A stretch of 64,000 bases of DNA from Anaerorhabdus furcosa (GTDB lineage Bacteria; Bacillota_I; Bacilli_A; Erysipelotrichales; Erysipelotrichaceae). The notes below the pieces were generated by a model that saw only the letters and a program-made list of their open reading frames with translations, ran no database searches and was not told the origin of the DNA. The stretch is from NCBI RefSeq assembly GCF_900167375.1, contig NZ_FUWY01000003.1:214567-278566 (forward strand), read 5' to 3'. Shown one piece after another: positions 55,438-63,664 of this stretch (the first letter of the stretch is position 1; each line of letters starts with the position of its first letter). The position numbers and the translations under genes are program-made.

Positions 55438-56215
55438 AGTCAGAACCTCCTGTAGATGCAGAACCTCCTGCAGCAGGTGCAGCAGTAGCATTTTGATAAG
55501 TAATTAATGCAGCAACTAAACCGATAAGTCCAACACCAAGTACTGGAATTTTAAGGTAAGCTGCTAATACGAAACCAAGAATTAAGAATTGAGGTTTCTT
55601 TAAAACTGGAAGGTAACGTAATAAGATTGCGAAACCTACTACTGGAAGTAATCCACCAGCTACTTTGAATCCATCCATTAACCAAGCTGGAATGATTGTC
55701 ATCAAAGAGTCAACAAGTGGTTGTCCAAACATTAGTAATAAGAATACTGGTAATCCACGAGATAATCCCCAAGGAATAATACCTAAATGGTTCATTAAGT
55801 TGATGCCTTTTGTGTTACCGTCTTCCACATATTTGTCAGCGATATGTTGGAATACTGTATTTGAGAAACGAGCAAGAATGTCTAATTGTACGAATAATGC
55901 AGCTAGTGCAATACCGATAGATGCTGCAAGAGTTACTGGATCTTCTCCTGAAAGTGATCCAAGTGCAGTAGTGATCATTCCTGATGACGTAATATTAAGA
56001 ACTGATGCTCCTCCATAAGTTCCTACCCCTAATTGCGTCATTTGAAGCGTACCTCCTACAATTAGTCCGTATGTTGGGTTGCCTACAACGATACCTGTAA
56101 ATAAACAAGCAGCGATGCAGCTGTTGAATCCGAAGTTAAATGATAATCCATCAATAATACCCCAGAATGCCCACAAACTAATTAGAAGGATTTGTAGAAA
56201 ATTAAGTTCAGCCAT
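55427..56215 (-). CDS. Mannose/sorbose-family PTS component IIC
   Basis: This 262-residue membrane subunit has FNSCIAACLFTGIVVGNPTYGLIVGGTLQMTQLGVGTYGGAS and ends in a Gly/Ala/Ser-rich acidic tail. The GTYGGAS region is conserved among AgaW/ManY-type IIC proteins for amino sugars and mannose. AGGAGG lies close upstream. It overlaps the IID gene and follows the first SIS gene, so the operon pairs transport with SIS enzymes. Confidence 0.94.
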   Translation of the reverse strand: MAELNFLQILLISLWAFWGIIDGLSFNFGFNSCIAACLFTGIVVGNPTYGLIVGGTLQMTQLGVGTYGGASVLNITSSGMITTALGSLSGEDPVTLAASIGIALAALFVQLDILARFSNTVFQHIADKYVEDGNTKGINLMNHLGIIPWGLSRGLPVFLLLMFGQPLVDSLMTIIPAWLMDGFKVAGGLLPVVGFAILLRYLPVLKKPQFLILGFVLAAYLKIPVLGVGLIGLVAALITYQNATAAPAAGGSASTGGSDYEE

Positions 56216-56250
56216 AACTAACCTCCTCTATTGTTTTTATGGTTACTTTT

Positions 56251-56270
56251 GAAGGCGAGTGCCTTCGAAT
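56251..56270 (-). other. Intercistronic GC-rich hairpin between SIS and IIC
   Basis: GAAGGC and GCCTTC arms around a four-base loop are unusually GC-rich for the region, without a T run. An mRNA processing or stabilising hairpin within the operon is possible. Confidence 0.35.
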
Positions 56271-56342
56271 ATAAGAAACGTTTTTCATTGTCTGACAAAC
56301 AACATCTAAACGTATTCTCCATTTATAGTAAATCGTTATATC

Positions 56343-57065
56343 CTAGAAATGTTTTACTCTTCCATAATATTTGTTATAAATTGAATCGTTATCAAATCCA
56401 TCTACGTTTTGAGATTGGAATACAGGTGCTTTAATTCCTTCAGCATCACAAATTTTTAATGCTTCAGCAACGATTGTATTCAATACAAACATACTTGAAA
56501 TTGAAGATCCTGGACCAGTTAATAATCCATTAATATCTAACAATGCATCTCCTGATGGAACTGCATTATCAAGTACACAATCAGCACATTCGAATAAACG
56601 TTTACCTGATGGATGACGACTTGTTGTGTTTTTTGATTGCTCTAAGTTAGTAACCGCAATAACATAAACACCTTCTTTTTGGCAACGCATTGCCATTTCA
56701 ATCGGAAGTGCATTACGTCCTGAATTACTAGAAATAATCATGATGTCACCTTTTTCAATTTTGTAACTATCATAAATAATATCTGCAACGCCTGGTAATT
56801 TTTCAATTGCTCCACTACGTTGAGCACCAAATGCTGTTAAAGCGTCTGGATCTAGTAATGCGTTAACATTTCCAAGACCACCTGCTCTACCAAATAATTC
56901 TATTCCAATCATATGAGAATGACCTGTACCAAAGGTATGAATGATTTTGTCATTTTTTATGTTATCTGCAAAAATTCTTGCAAGTTTTTGTATTTCTACC
57001 TTATTTATATCATAAACTTTGTGTAAAAGTTCATCAATTTTGTTCATATATTCAAAATCGTACAT
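56343..57065 (-). CDS. SIS-domain sugar-phosphate protein A
   Basis: This 240-residue SIS_2/UPF0309-type protein binds phosphosugars. Key loops are HTFGTGHSHMIG and IISSNSGRNALPIEMA, followed by SRHPSGKRLFECADCVLDN. It is probably an isomerase, deaminase or etherase for an amino-sugar phosphate imported by the adjacent PTS. GGAGAAG precedes the ATG. It is the third SIS gene of the operon, next to IIC. Specific activity unproven. Confidence 0.88.
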   Translation of the reverse strand: MYDFEYMNKIDELLHKVYDINKVEIQKLARIFADNIKNDKIIHTFGTGHSHMIGIELFGRAGGLGNVNALLDPDALTAFGAQRSGAIEKLPGVADIIYDSYKIEKGDIMIISSNSGRNALPIEMAMRCQKEGVYVIAVTNLEQSKNTTSRHPSGKRLFECADCVLDNAVPSGDALLDINGLLTGPGSSISSMFVLNTIVAEALKICDAEGIKAPVFQSQNVDGFDNDSIYNKYYGRVKHF

Positions 57066-57075
57066 TTTTCTTCTC

Positions 57076-57825
57076 CTATATTCTTCCTAAATACTTTTGT
57101 TTTAGCGCTTCGTTATGCTCTTTTGCGCCTTCTAGTGCTTCATCCCAATAAATTGGACTTTCGATTCCTTTTTCTTGTAACATGCGACAAGTTTCTGAAG
57201 CGATAGTTTGTGCTATGAAAGCTCCTGTAATTGAAGAAACTGAACAAATCTTTTCAGGACCACCTGTTTCAATTAACGCATCCCCCTGAGGTCCACAGTT
57301 ATCAATCACAACATCACCTAGTTCATAAAGTTTCTTACCGCTTGGGTGTCTTGAGTCTTCTGCAGTTGTATGTTGCCAACTTGTAACAACAATAACCTTA
57401 TGTCCTCTTTCTTTTGCAGTAATTGCCATATCAATTACAACTCCGTTGATACCTGAGTTAGAGATGATAATAAAAGCATCTGCTGGGTCCATTTTATACA
57501 AATCATATAATTGATCCGCAATCCCTGGACGTCTTTCGAATACATTATCTGGATCCTTGAATTCTTCTAATGTAAATTTATTTTTTAAAACGAAGTCAGC
57601 TGTATCAATTGAATGGATGCAAGCTAAACTACCAATACGGTTTTGCATTTCCATACCAAATCCAATTGAGTGTCCTGATCCAAACACATGAATCACACCA
57701 CCTTTTGCTACTGATTCTGCACAAATTTCTGCTGCTTTTTCGATGTTGCCATTCTCTTTATCGTAAAGAGTATCGATTAATTTAAGTAATTCTGTGTAGA
57801 ATACATCCATTGTAATTTCTGTCAT
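57076..57825 (-). CDS. SIS-domain sugar-phosphate protein B
   Basis: This 249-residue SIS_2 protein has HVFGSGHSIGFGMEMQNR and IIISNSGINGVVIDMA, both intact. It also has SRHPSGKKLYELGDVVIDNC. AGGGAGG spacing favours the second ATG (57825). It follows copy C by about 10 bases and precedes copy A by about 10. It is closest to copy C along its length (shared YDLYKMDPAD/WDLYRVEPTD-type and HPSGKKL regions), so they may form a pair. Confidence 0.88.
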   Translation of the reverse strand: MTEITMDVFYTELLKLIDTLYDKENGNIEKAAEICAESVAKGGVIHVFGSGHSIGFGMEMQNRIGSLACIHSIDTADFVLKNKFTLEEFKDPDNVFERRPGIADQLYDLYKMDPADAFIIISNSGINGVVIDMAITAKERGHKVIVVTSWQHTTAEDSRHPSGKKLYELGDVVIDNCGPQGDALIETGGPEKICSVSSITGAFIAQTIASETCRMLQEKGIESPIYWDEALEGAKEHNEALKQKYLGRI

Positions 57826-57838
57826 GTTCATATCCTCC

Positions 57839-58582
57839 CTAAGAATTCCATCTTCCTAAATATTTATCTGATAATGCACGGTTATGAACATCTGCGCCTT
57901 TAATATTAGCACTTAATAATACTGGACATTCTGAACCTTTATTTTTCAAGTAATGATATACTTCAGCAGTAATCATTTGTGCAATTACATTTCCTGTAAT
58001 TGTTGAGATTTGAGTAATTTTATGTGTGCCATCTAAATCAAGTAATGCATCATGACTTAGTGAGCAGTTATCAATTACGATATCTGCAACATCGACTAAT
58101 TTTTTACCACTTGGGTGTTTAGAATCAGTTTCAGCACAAGTTGCCTTTGATACAACTGCAATTACTTTTTTACCTTTTTCTTTTGCCATTAAAGCTGTTT
58201 CAACGATAATTCCTTCGCAGCCTGTATTACTGATAAGAATAAACATATCTGTAGGTTCTACACGATATAGATCCCATAGTTTATGAGCCATCTCTGTTCT
58301 GTTGTTAAACCCTTCAGCATATAATTCTTGTTCACTAATAACACCACGAAGTGCTAAATCTTTAGTATTAAATTGGTGAAACGGCATTAATCCACCTGCG
58401 CGATAGCCTAATTCCATTGAAAATGCTCTTCCTTGATCAATACCAAACAGTTGAACAATACCATCTGTTTCCATACAATTTGCCATCATAACTGCAGCAT
58501 TCTTGATTGGTTCTCTTTGAGTTTCTTTAGCCTTTTCAAGATACTCTTTTGCTACTTGGAAAAAATCCTTAGTTGTGCCCAT
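57839..58582 (-). CDS. SIS-domain protein C with altered phosphosugar loop
   Basis: This 247-residue SIS_2 paralogue reads VQLFGIDQGRAFSMELGYR where the others have FGSGHS, so the first phosphate loop has lost glycine, histidine and serine. The second loop is ILISNTGCEGIIVETA. The protein may be a non-catalytic partner or use another ligand. AAGGAG selects the ATG at 58582, giving the first gene of the SIS-SIS-SIS-IIC-IID operon; the earlier in-frame starts lie in the promoter. Confidence 0.85.
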   Translation of the reverse strand: MGTTKDFFQVAKEYLEKAKETQREPIKNAAVMMANCMETDGIVQLFGIDQGRAFSMELGYRAGGLMPFHQFNTKDLALRGVISEQELYAEGFNNRTEMAHKLWDLYRVEPTDMFILISNTGCEGIIVETALMAKEKGKKVIAVVSKATCAETDSKHPSGKKLVDVADIVIDNCSLSHDALLDLDGTHKITQISTITGNVIAQMITAEVYHYLKNKGSECPVLLSANIKGADVHNRALSDKYLGRWNS

Positions 58583-58622
58583 TCTTATCTCCTTCTCTTT
58601 TTTGGTAACCCTTACAAAGTTT

Positions 58623-58650
58623 ATTATAACTGGTTTGAGAGTGAAGTCAA
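58623..58650 (-). promoter_or_regulatory. Promoter of the SIS-PTS operon
   Basis: TTGACT (58650-58645) and TATAAT (58628-58623) lie 16 bases apart on the minus strand. GTTATAATAAACT around the -10 is identical to the sequence at the IIB promoter near 61323-61335. Just upstream, TATACAAT resembles the nagA/cutC palindrome half-site. Confidence 0.7.
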
Positions 58651-58711
58651 TGACAATATACAATATTTTATATTTTGATTACTAACCAAAAATAAATTTT
58701 CTTTGCCTCAA

Positions 58712-59656
58712 TTATCTAATATATTTCTTTATTGCTTTAACTACTTCTTCGATTGATTCTTCATCACAAATTACATCTTTATTTGTTGAAATATTTTCAA
58801 CTACTAGTTCTTCTTTAATAAAATTTCCTTTTGAAATAAGCAATCCCTTTTTATAAAATGAGAACGATGTATAACGTAATTCCTCTTTATTGCACAATTT
58901 TCTTTTTGGTTTATTTTTAAAGCAAGCTGCTAAATCCACTGCTTCTTTTTTAGTATCTTCTTTGTACCCAATGACAAACTCATCACCATATCCAACACAA
59001 TCCAACATGATAACAAGTCTTTCATCTATTGTTTTTGGAAGTGCTTCCCTTAGCATGTAATCACCATTGTGATTTGTACAGCCATTATCAGTTAATACAA
59101 ATGCTACTTCTTTTCTTTGGTTATCATCTAATTCTTCTGCAAGCTTTAATGCCGCTACAACTCCCGATGTATTACGATTGAAATTAGTTTTATTCGCAAT
59201 TCCCTTTGTCATGATAAATGATCCAATCATGACAATAATTAATACAGCAATTGTACCAATTGAGAAAAGCAAATTATTTTGAAAATCTAGTTTTGGAATA
59301 AATGATACCACAATCCATAATGTTATAATCGCACCAATAATAGTAGGTGCATAAATTGGAAAAAAAGATGATGCAAATGTAGATGGTCCATTGAAAGGAT
59401 AGTATTTCATTGGATTACCAAAATTGTGTTGTGGTGTATCATAGTTTACTACAACTAATTTTTTTGCGTGAGCAACATCACCAACATGCAAATTCATCGA
59501 TACGCCACCTTTTTTCTTTGAAGCAGCTCCATTTACTCGATATCCATAAGACTGAAAATCTTTTCCAATTTCATTAATAAATATATTTTTTTGTTGTCTT
59601 GTATATCTTTTTGAAAATCCGATTGCATATTTTAGAATTAGATCTTGTGTATTCAT
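58712..59656 (-). CDS. Membrane protein with degenerate M28-peptidase-like domain
   Basis: This 314-residue protein resembles M28 aminopeptidases: VVVNYDTPQ (for GAHYDS), NRNTSGVVAALKLAEEL (for DDNASG), VAFVLTDNG and VIMLDCVG. Most zinc-ligand positions are changed (His to Asn, bridging Asp lost, Glu pair altered), and two transmembrane helices (about 100-125 and 130-155) are inserted after the first strands. It is probably not an active peptidase. The ATG at 59656 overlaps the upstream stop codon by one base (TAATG). Confidence 0.65.
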   Translation of the reverse strand: MNTQDLILKYAIGFSKRYTRQQKNIFINEIGKDFQSYGYRVNGAASKKKGGVSMNLHVGDVAHAKKLVVVNYDTPQHNFGNPMKYYPFNGPSTFASSFFPIYAPTIIGAIITLWIVVSFIPKLDFQNNLLFSIGTIAVLIIVMIGSFIMTKGIANKTNFNRNTSGVVAALKLAEELDDNQRKEVAFVLTDNGCTNHNGDYMLREALPKTIDERLVIMLDCVGYGDEFVIGYKEDTKKEAVDLAACFKNKPKRKLCNKEELRYTSFSFYKKGLLISKGNFIKEELVVENISTNKDVICDEESIEEVVKAIKKYIR

Positions 59657-60159
59657 TATTTTTTGTCTCCCCAAGGCCATTTAAATTTTGTATTTTTCAT
59701 TTCAGCATTCTTTTTTCTATTTGCTTCTTTATCTGGCATGATTTTATTAAATTGGCGTACAACTGAAACAGCTCTAAAACTTTCCATTTGAACATATTCA
59801 TCCCCAGTTAAATGAAGAACGAGAATATCGCCACTTTGTTGTCCTTGTCTAACGATCCATTCAATAATATCGTTGAAATTAATTTTTTTGCATTGTAATT
59901 CCTTTCCTTGAGGATAAACAATAAGGAAAGTATCAAAAAACTCAATTGTTTTTCTGTTTGGTATTTTCCATAATACTAATAACGATATCGGAAGAATAAT
60001 AAAACCTAATATCGCTAAAGATTTGCTTAAAATTAGTAATATCGAAATTACTAAACATGTGATAATTGCAAAATATGGTTTAGATGTAATCGTTTTGACT
60101 GGTGTTCCAAGATTTTTTACATCTTCTATGTTCATTAATTCTATTAAGCTATTTTCCAT
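59656..60159 (-). CDS. Small membrane protein, PH-like
   Basis: This 167-residue protein of unknown function has two hydrophobic helices at about 30-70, then a beta-rich domain (TIEFFDTFLIVYPQGKELQCKKINFNDIIEWI) like bacterial PH domains and a basic tail. It overlaps the M28-like gene by one base, so the two proteins may work together in the membrane. GGAAATTACC lies before the ATG. Confidence 0.65.
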   Translation of the reverse strand: MENSLIELMNIEDVKNLGTPVKTITSKPYFAIITCLVISILLILSKSLAILGFIILPISLLVLWKIPNRKTIEFFDTFLIVYPQGKELQCKKINFNDIIEWIVRQGQQSGDILVLHLTGDEYVQMESFRAVSVVRQFNKIMPDKEANRKKNAEMKNTKFKWPWGDKK

Positions 60160-60205
60160 GGTAATTTCCTTTCAATGTGAATGTACAAAATATTATAGAT
60201 TAATT

Positions 60206-60232
60206 TTGCATTCAACGATTGTATGCTATAAT
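60206..60232 (+). promoter_or_regulatory. Promoter of the small membrane protein gene at 60262
   Basis: TATAAT (60227-60232) preceded by TGC forms an extended -10, with TTGCAT 15 bases further upstream. Confidence 0.5.
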
Positions 60233-60261
60233 GATTTCATTCTAAGTAAGGAGATTCAATT

Positions 60262-60744
60262 ATGTTTATTGTACTATTTGCAGCCATTATCGGAAGTGTC
60301 ATGTTAGGGGTTAAAGTTAAGGAATACAGAGAAAGTAAAGAAACTCTCTCAGCAGCTTTAAATGATCGAAAGTATGAACATTACCCATTCTTCAAATTTA
60401 TTCTTGTTTCATATCTTATTTTCGTTGCTATCGGTATCGGTAGTACGATTTATGGGATTTATCTAAACGATACAACTACTGCATCAATGGGAATTGTCAT
60501 CGCACTATTATTCGCAGGAGAAGCATTAACTGCTCCTTACAAATATAGTCTATACTACAATGATACAAGTTTCGTTGTAAAAGGTAAAACCGTAAGATAT
60601 AAAAGTATTAAACACTTTGATAAAATGAAATACATTCCCTATGCTTTTGTTAAAGTAGTAACAACAAACGGTGAGAAATATCCTGTCTCTCCTAAGTCTT
60701 ACGACATCATCTACAAAAAGTATGAAGAGTGTAAGAAGAAGTAA
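60262..60744 (+). CDS. Small membrane protein, PH-like
   Basis: This 160-residue protein of unknown function has a signal-anchor helix at 1-20, two helices near 45-90 and a C-terminal beta-rich segment (YSLYYNDTSFVVKGKTVRYKSIKHFDKMKYIPYAFVKVVT). It resembles the neighbour at 59656 in layout. GGAGATT precedes the ATG. It appears monocistronic, flanked by an extended -10 promoter and a strong terminator. Confidence 0.65.
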   Translation: MFIVLFAAIIGSVMLGVKVKEYRESKETLSAALNDRKYEHYPFFKFILVSYLIFVAIGIGSTIYGIYLNDTTTASMGIVIALLFAGEALTAPYKYSLYYNDTSFVVKGKTVRYKSIKHFDKMKYIPYAFVKVVTTNGEKYPVSPKSYDIIYKKYEECKKK

Positions 60745-60765
60745 ATTCTAATTGTTATAGATAAG

Positions 60766-60794
60766 AAATACCACCGAATCCGGTGGTATTTTTA
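60766..60794. terminator. Bidirectional terminator after the membrane protein and IIB genes
   Basis: AAATACCACCG and CGGTGGTATTT arms around AATC form a stable hairpin, with T runs on the plus strand and T-rich sequence on the minus strand. Confidence 0.88.
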
Positions 60795-60808
60795 TCTTAA
60801 ATACTTTT

Positions 60809-61297
60809 CTATAGCTTCGCAATTAAATCTATGAAATTTTGAGGTTCATCACTTGGAACCATTTGAGCTGTAAATGTAATACCTTTATCAGCTAATTCTC
60901 TAAATCTCCTAATGTCATCTTGAGTTACACATACTGTGTGGTATACACGAGTAGAACCTACTTTATTTGACATATTACCAACAGTAATATTCTTAATTGG
61001 GGCACCCTTTTCGATAACTTTTTCTAAAGTCTCTGTACCACGAAGAACGATGAATACACGTTCACCTTCATAAGCAGTTGGATCATTTAAACGTTCAACT
61101 GCACGGTCTACTGATAAGATTGAAAGTTTAACAGTTGATGGGCAAGCCATCTTAAGAGCCATCTTTTGAATTTCATCTTGTGAAGCTAAGTCATCGATAA
61201 CCATTAATCTTGTAACATTTAGATTGTTAGTCCAATAAGCAGCCACTTGACCATGAATAAGACGTTCGTCTATACGAACATTAACTATATTTACCAT
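60809..61297 (-). CDS. Mannose/sorbose-family PTS component IIB
   Basis: This 162-residue cytoplasmic phosphotransfer subunit has the phosphorylated His15 in VRIDERLIHGQV, followed by the AAYWTNNLNVTRLMVIDD segment. It transfers phosphate from IIA to the sugar during uptake through IIC/IID. GGAGG precedes the ATG. It stands alone on the minus strand, divergent from the IIA gene, and its promoter carries a cre-like site. Confidence 0.95.
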   Translation of the reverse strand: MVNIVNVRIDERLIHGQVAAYWTNNLNVTRLMVIDDLASQDEIQKMALKMACPSTVKLSILSVDRAVERLNDPTAYEGERVFIVLRGTETLEKVIEKGAPIKNITVGNMSNKVGSTRVYHTVCVTQDDIRRFRELADKGITFTAQMVPSDEPQNFIDLIAKL

Positions 61298-61331
61298 AAT
61301 TTCCTCCTAGAACCTTGATTCTATTCCTTGA

Positions 61332-61347
61332 GCATAGTTTATTATAA
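61332..61347 (-). promoter_or_regulatory. Candidate cre site over the IIB promoter
   Basis: TTGTAAGCGGTTATAA on the minus strand fits the CcpA cre consensus at all but one position and overlaps the TATAAT -10. This indicates catabolite repression of the PTS IIB gene. Confidence 0.6.
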
Positions 61348-61367
61348 CCGCTTACAAATATCAAGTT

Positions 61368-61383
61368 TTTTTTGTACAAAAAA
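61368..61383. promoter_or_regulatory. 16-base palindrome between divergent IIB and IIA
   Basis: TTTTTTGTACAAAAAA is a perfect 16-base palindrome in the divergent IIB/IIA control region, upstream of both promoters. It may be an operator. Confidence 0.4.
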
Positions 61384-61445
61384 CTGAATATTCAATTTAC
61401 CTTTTATTTTTTTGTGTTATTATAAAGTCATTAAAGGAGAAGAAT

Positions 61446-61856
61446 ATGAGAGGAATTTTATTAATTAGTCATGGCTTTTATGCCGAAGCATTCAAAGAAT
61501 CACTAAAAATGATCGCAGGTAATGTAGAAAATCTATATGCTTGCTGTCTTGAACCAACTGATGGACCAGAAGAGTTTAAAGCAAAACTGGCAGCTGTTGA
61601 ACCAAAATTAGATGGATACGATAAAGTATTAGTTTTTGCTGACTTATTCGGTGGTTCTCCATGTAATACTGCTTGCCAATATTTCATGACAAAGGAAAAA
61701 TACAGTTTTATCGCAGGAATGAACTTTCCTATGGTATTAAATGCATTATTGAGTGAAGATTCTGAATTAGATGCAATCATCGAGCAAGGACGTGAGTCAA
61801 TCGTCGATGTTCGTGCATTTATGCAAGCTATGATGTCTTCCGATGAGGATGAATAG
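61446..61856 (+). CDS. Mannose/sorbose-family PTS component IIA
   Basis: This 136-residue phosphocarrier has the active His9 in GILLISHGFYAEAF and the FADLFGGSPCNTA segment. It accepts phosphate from HPr for IIB. AAGGAG precedes the ATG. It is the first gene of IIA - serine hydrolase - SIS D, so transport and catabolic genes for the same sugar probably straddle the IIB promoter. Confidence 0.95.
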   Translation: MRGILLISHGFYAEAFKESLKMIAGNVENLYACCLEPTDGPEEFKAKLAAVEPKLDGYDKVLVFADLFGGSPCNTACQYFMTKEKYSFIAGMNFPMVLNALLSEDSELDAIIEQGRESIVDVRAFMQAMMSSDEDE

Positions 61857-61859
61857 AAC

Positions 61860-62915
61860 GTGATTATCAAAGAACAATGGGATTTGCTTAACGAACATTT
61901 ACAAGAATGTGTAGATAAGGGAGTTTTCCCTGGAGCAAGTTTCGCTATCGTTACCCCAACAGAAGCTAGAATAACTCATGTTGGAAATCGACAAAACGTA
62001 CCTTCTGTAATCCCTAATGATGAAAATACAATCTGGGATCTTGCTTCAATTACAAAAGTTTTTGCAACAACAAGTTGTATATTAAAACTTATGGAACAAG
62101 GTAAATTAACACTAAAAACAAAAGTATGTGAAGTTCTTCCTGAATTTTCACAAAAAGAGTTAACAATCCTTCATTGCATTACACATACCTCGGGTCTACC
62201 TGCTGATATCACTGGTTATAAGAATATGACCAAAGATCAAATGTTAGATTTTGTAAAAAATGTGCAATGTGAGAAAGTTCCTGGTACTGAAGTGATGTAT
62301 TCCGATATTAATTTCATTTTATTAGGACAAATTATAGAAACCCTTACAGGTAGTTTTAAAGATTATGCAACTGAGAATTTATTTAAGCCTTTGAATATGT
62401 TAAATACAGGATTTAATCCTGAATCTTCACCTATTGATAATTTTGCCGCTTATGAAGATATTCAAGAAAGAGGTGGAATTATTAAAGGCGTTGTTCATGA
62501 TGGTAAAGCATTTAAACTTGGTGGTGTTTCAGGTCATGCTGGTGTATTCTCAACAATAAATGACTTATCACATTTTGTTTACATGTTATTGAATGATGGT
62601 GTTTATTTTGGTAGACGTATATTTAGCCCTTCTACCATCGATCTTCTTAAAAAATGCCAAACATCAAAACTAAATGAAAAACGTTCAATTGGTTGGGTAC
62701 TCTCAGATCCAAACTACTCACTTGGAGATTTCTATAGTGAACATACTTTATTTCACACAGGATTTTCAGGATGTAGTTTATTAATTGATTTAGATCGTCA
62801 TGTTGGTTTTATATGTACATGCAATCGTGTACACCCTTCTAGATCAAATACCAAGATTTTTCAAGAAAGAAATAATATTCACAATTTAGCTTATCAATGT
62901 TTTAAAAACAATTAA
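61860..62915 (+). CDS. Serine hydrolase of the beta-lactamase (class C-like) family
   Basis: This 351-residue protein has the SxxK motif SITK at about 63-66, a tyrosine motif in YSDINF and an HTG motif in FHTGFSG. No signal peptide is present, so it is cytoplasmic. The GTG start lies three bases after the IIA stop. Enzymes of this family include muramyl-peptide amidases (for example AmiE in Bacillus subtilis), esterases and D-peptidases. A role in processing a cell-wall-derived ligand imported by the PTS is an inference. Confidence 0.85.
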   Translation: MIIKEQWDLLNEHLQECVDKGVFPGASFAIVTPTEARITHVGNRQNVPSVIPNDENTIWDLASITKVFATTSCILKLMEQGKLTLKTKVCEVLPEFSQKELTILHCITHTSGLPADITGYKNMTKDQMLDFVKNVQCEKVPGTEVMYSDINFILLGQIIETLTGSFKDYATENLFKPLNMLNTGFNPESSPIDNFAAYEDIQERGGIIKGVVHDGKAFKLGGVSGHAGVFSTINDLSHFVYMLLNDGVYFGRRIFSPSTIDLLKKCQTSKLNEKRSIGWVLSDPNYSLGDFYSEHTLFHTGFSGCSLLIDLDRHVGFICTCNRVHPSRSNTKIFQERNNIHNLAYQCFKNN

Positions 62916-62938
62916 GAAAGGTTAAAAGGTAACTTATT

Positions 62939-63640
62939 ATGAATCCAGTATTTGAAACAGTAAAAAATTTAATTGATGATGTAGAAAGAACTCAACAAGA
63001 AGCAATTGAAAAAGCTTCAATTGCTTGTGCTGATGCGATAGAAAAAGGTGGTATGCTTCAAGCATTTGGTTCGGGTCACTCTGAAGCAGGCGCAATGGAA
63101 GTTGCTCACCGCGCTGGCGGCTTTATTCCTACTAAAAAAATTGTAGAACCTGCAAGAGGGTCTTACGAAGGAATTGAAGGCGTTGGTACTAACTTCATGA
63201 AGAAAGTTGATATTCGCGATACTGATGTTGTCTTTATTATCTCTAATTCAGGTAGAAATCCCCTTCCCATAGAGATAGCAATTGGTGCTAAGAAAAAAGG
63301 CGCTGTTGTGATTTGCGTAACTGCATTAGAGGCTTCTAAAAAGCTAACATCAAAACACTCAGGTGGAAAAAACTTATATCAACTTTCCGATATTATCTTA
63401 GATAACCGTGTTCCTGATGGAGACTGTGGATGTACTCTTGAAGGATATGATTCTGCAATTTGTGGTATGTCAATGATTACTACTTCAGTTATCATTCAAG
63501 CTATCACTTATAGAACTGCAGAAATTCTAATAAGTCGTGGTATTACTCCTCCAATCTATAAATCACAAAACATTGATGGTGGACGTGAATTCAACGAATC
63601 ATTAGAAGCAAAATATTTCGATCGTTTATACAGAATTTAA
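62939..63640 (+). CDS. SIS-domain sugar-phosphate protein D
   Basis: This 233-residue SIS_2 paralogue of proteins A-C has the intact loops LQAFGSGHSEAG and IISNSGRNPLPIEIA, and SKHSGGKNLYQLSDIILDN. It is the third gene of the IIA-serine hydrolase-SIS transcript, 23 bases after the hydrolase. It is closest to copy A (shared SGRNxLPIE and YKSQNIDG/FQSQNVDG stretches). Probable substrate: an amino-sugar phosphate. Confidence 0.88.
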   Translation: MNPVFETVKNLIDDVERTQQEAIEKASIACADAIEKGGMLQAFGSGHSEAGAMEVAHRAGGFIPTKKIVEPARGSYEGIEGVGTNFMKKVDIRDTDVVFIISNSGRNPLPIEIAIGAKKKGAVVICVTALEASKKLTSKHSGGKNLYQLSDIILDNRVPDGDCGCTLEGYDSAICGMSMITTSVIIQAITYRTAEILISRGITPPIYKSQNIDGGREFNESLEAKYFDRLYRI

Positions 63641-63664
63641 AAAGAAAAGAATGACTTAGTTATA

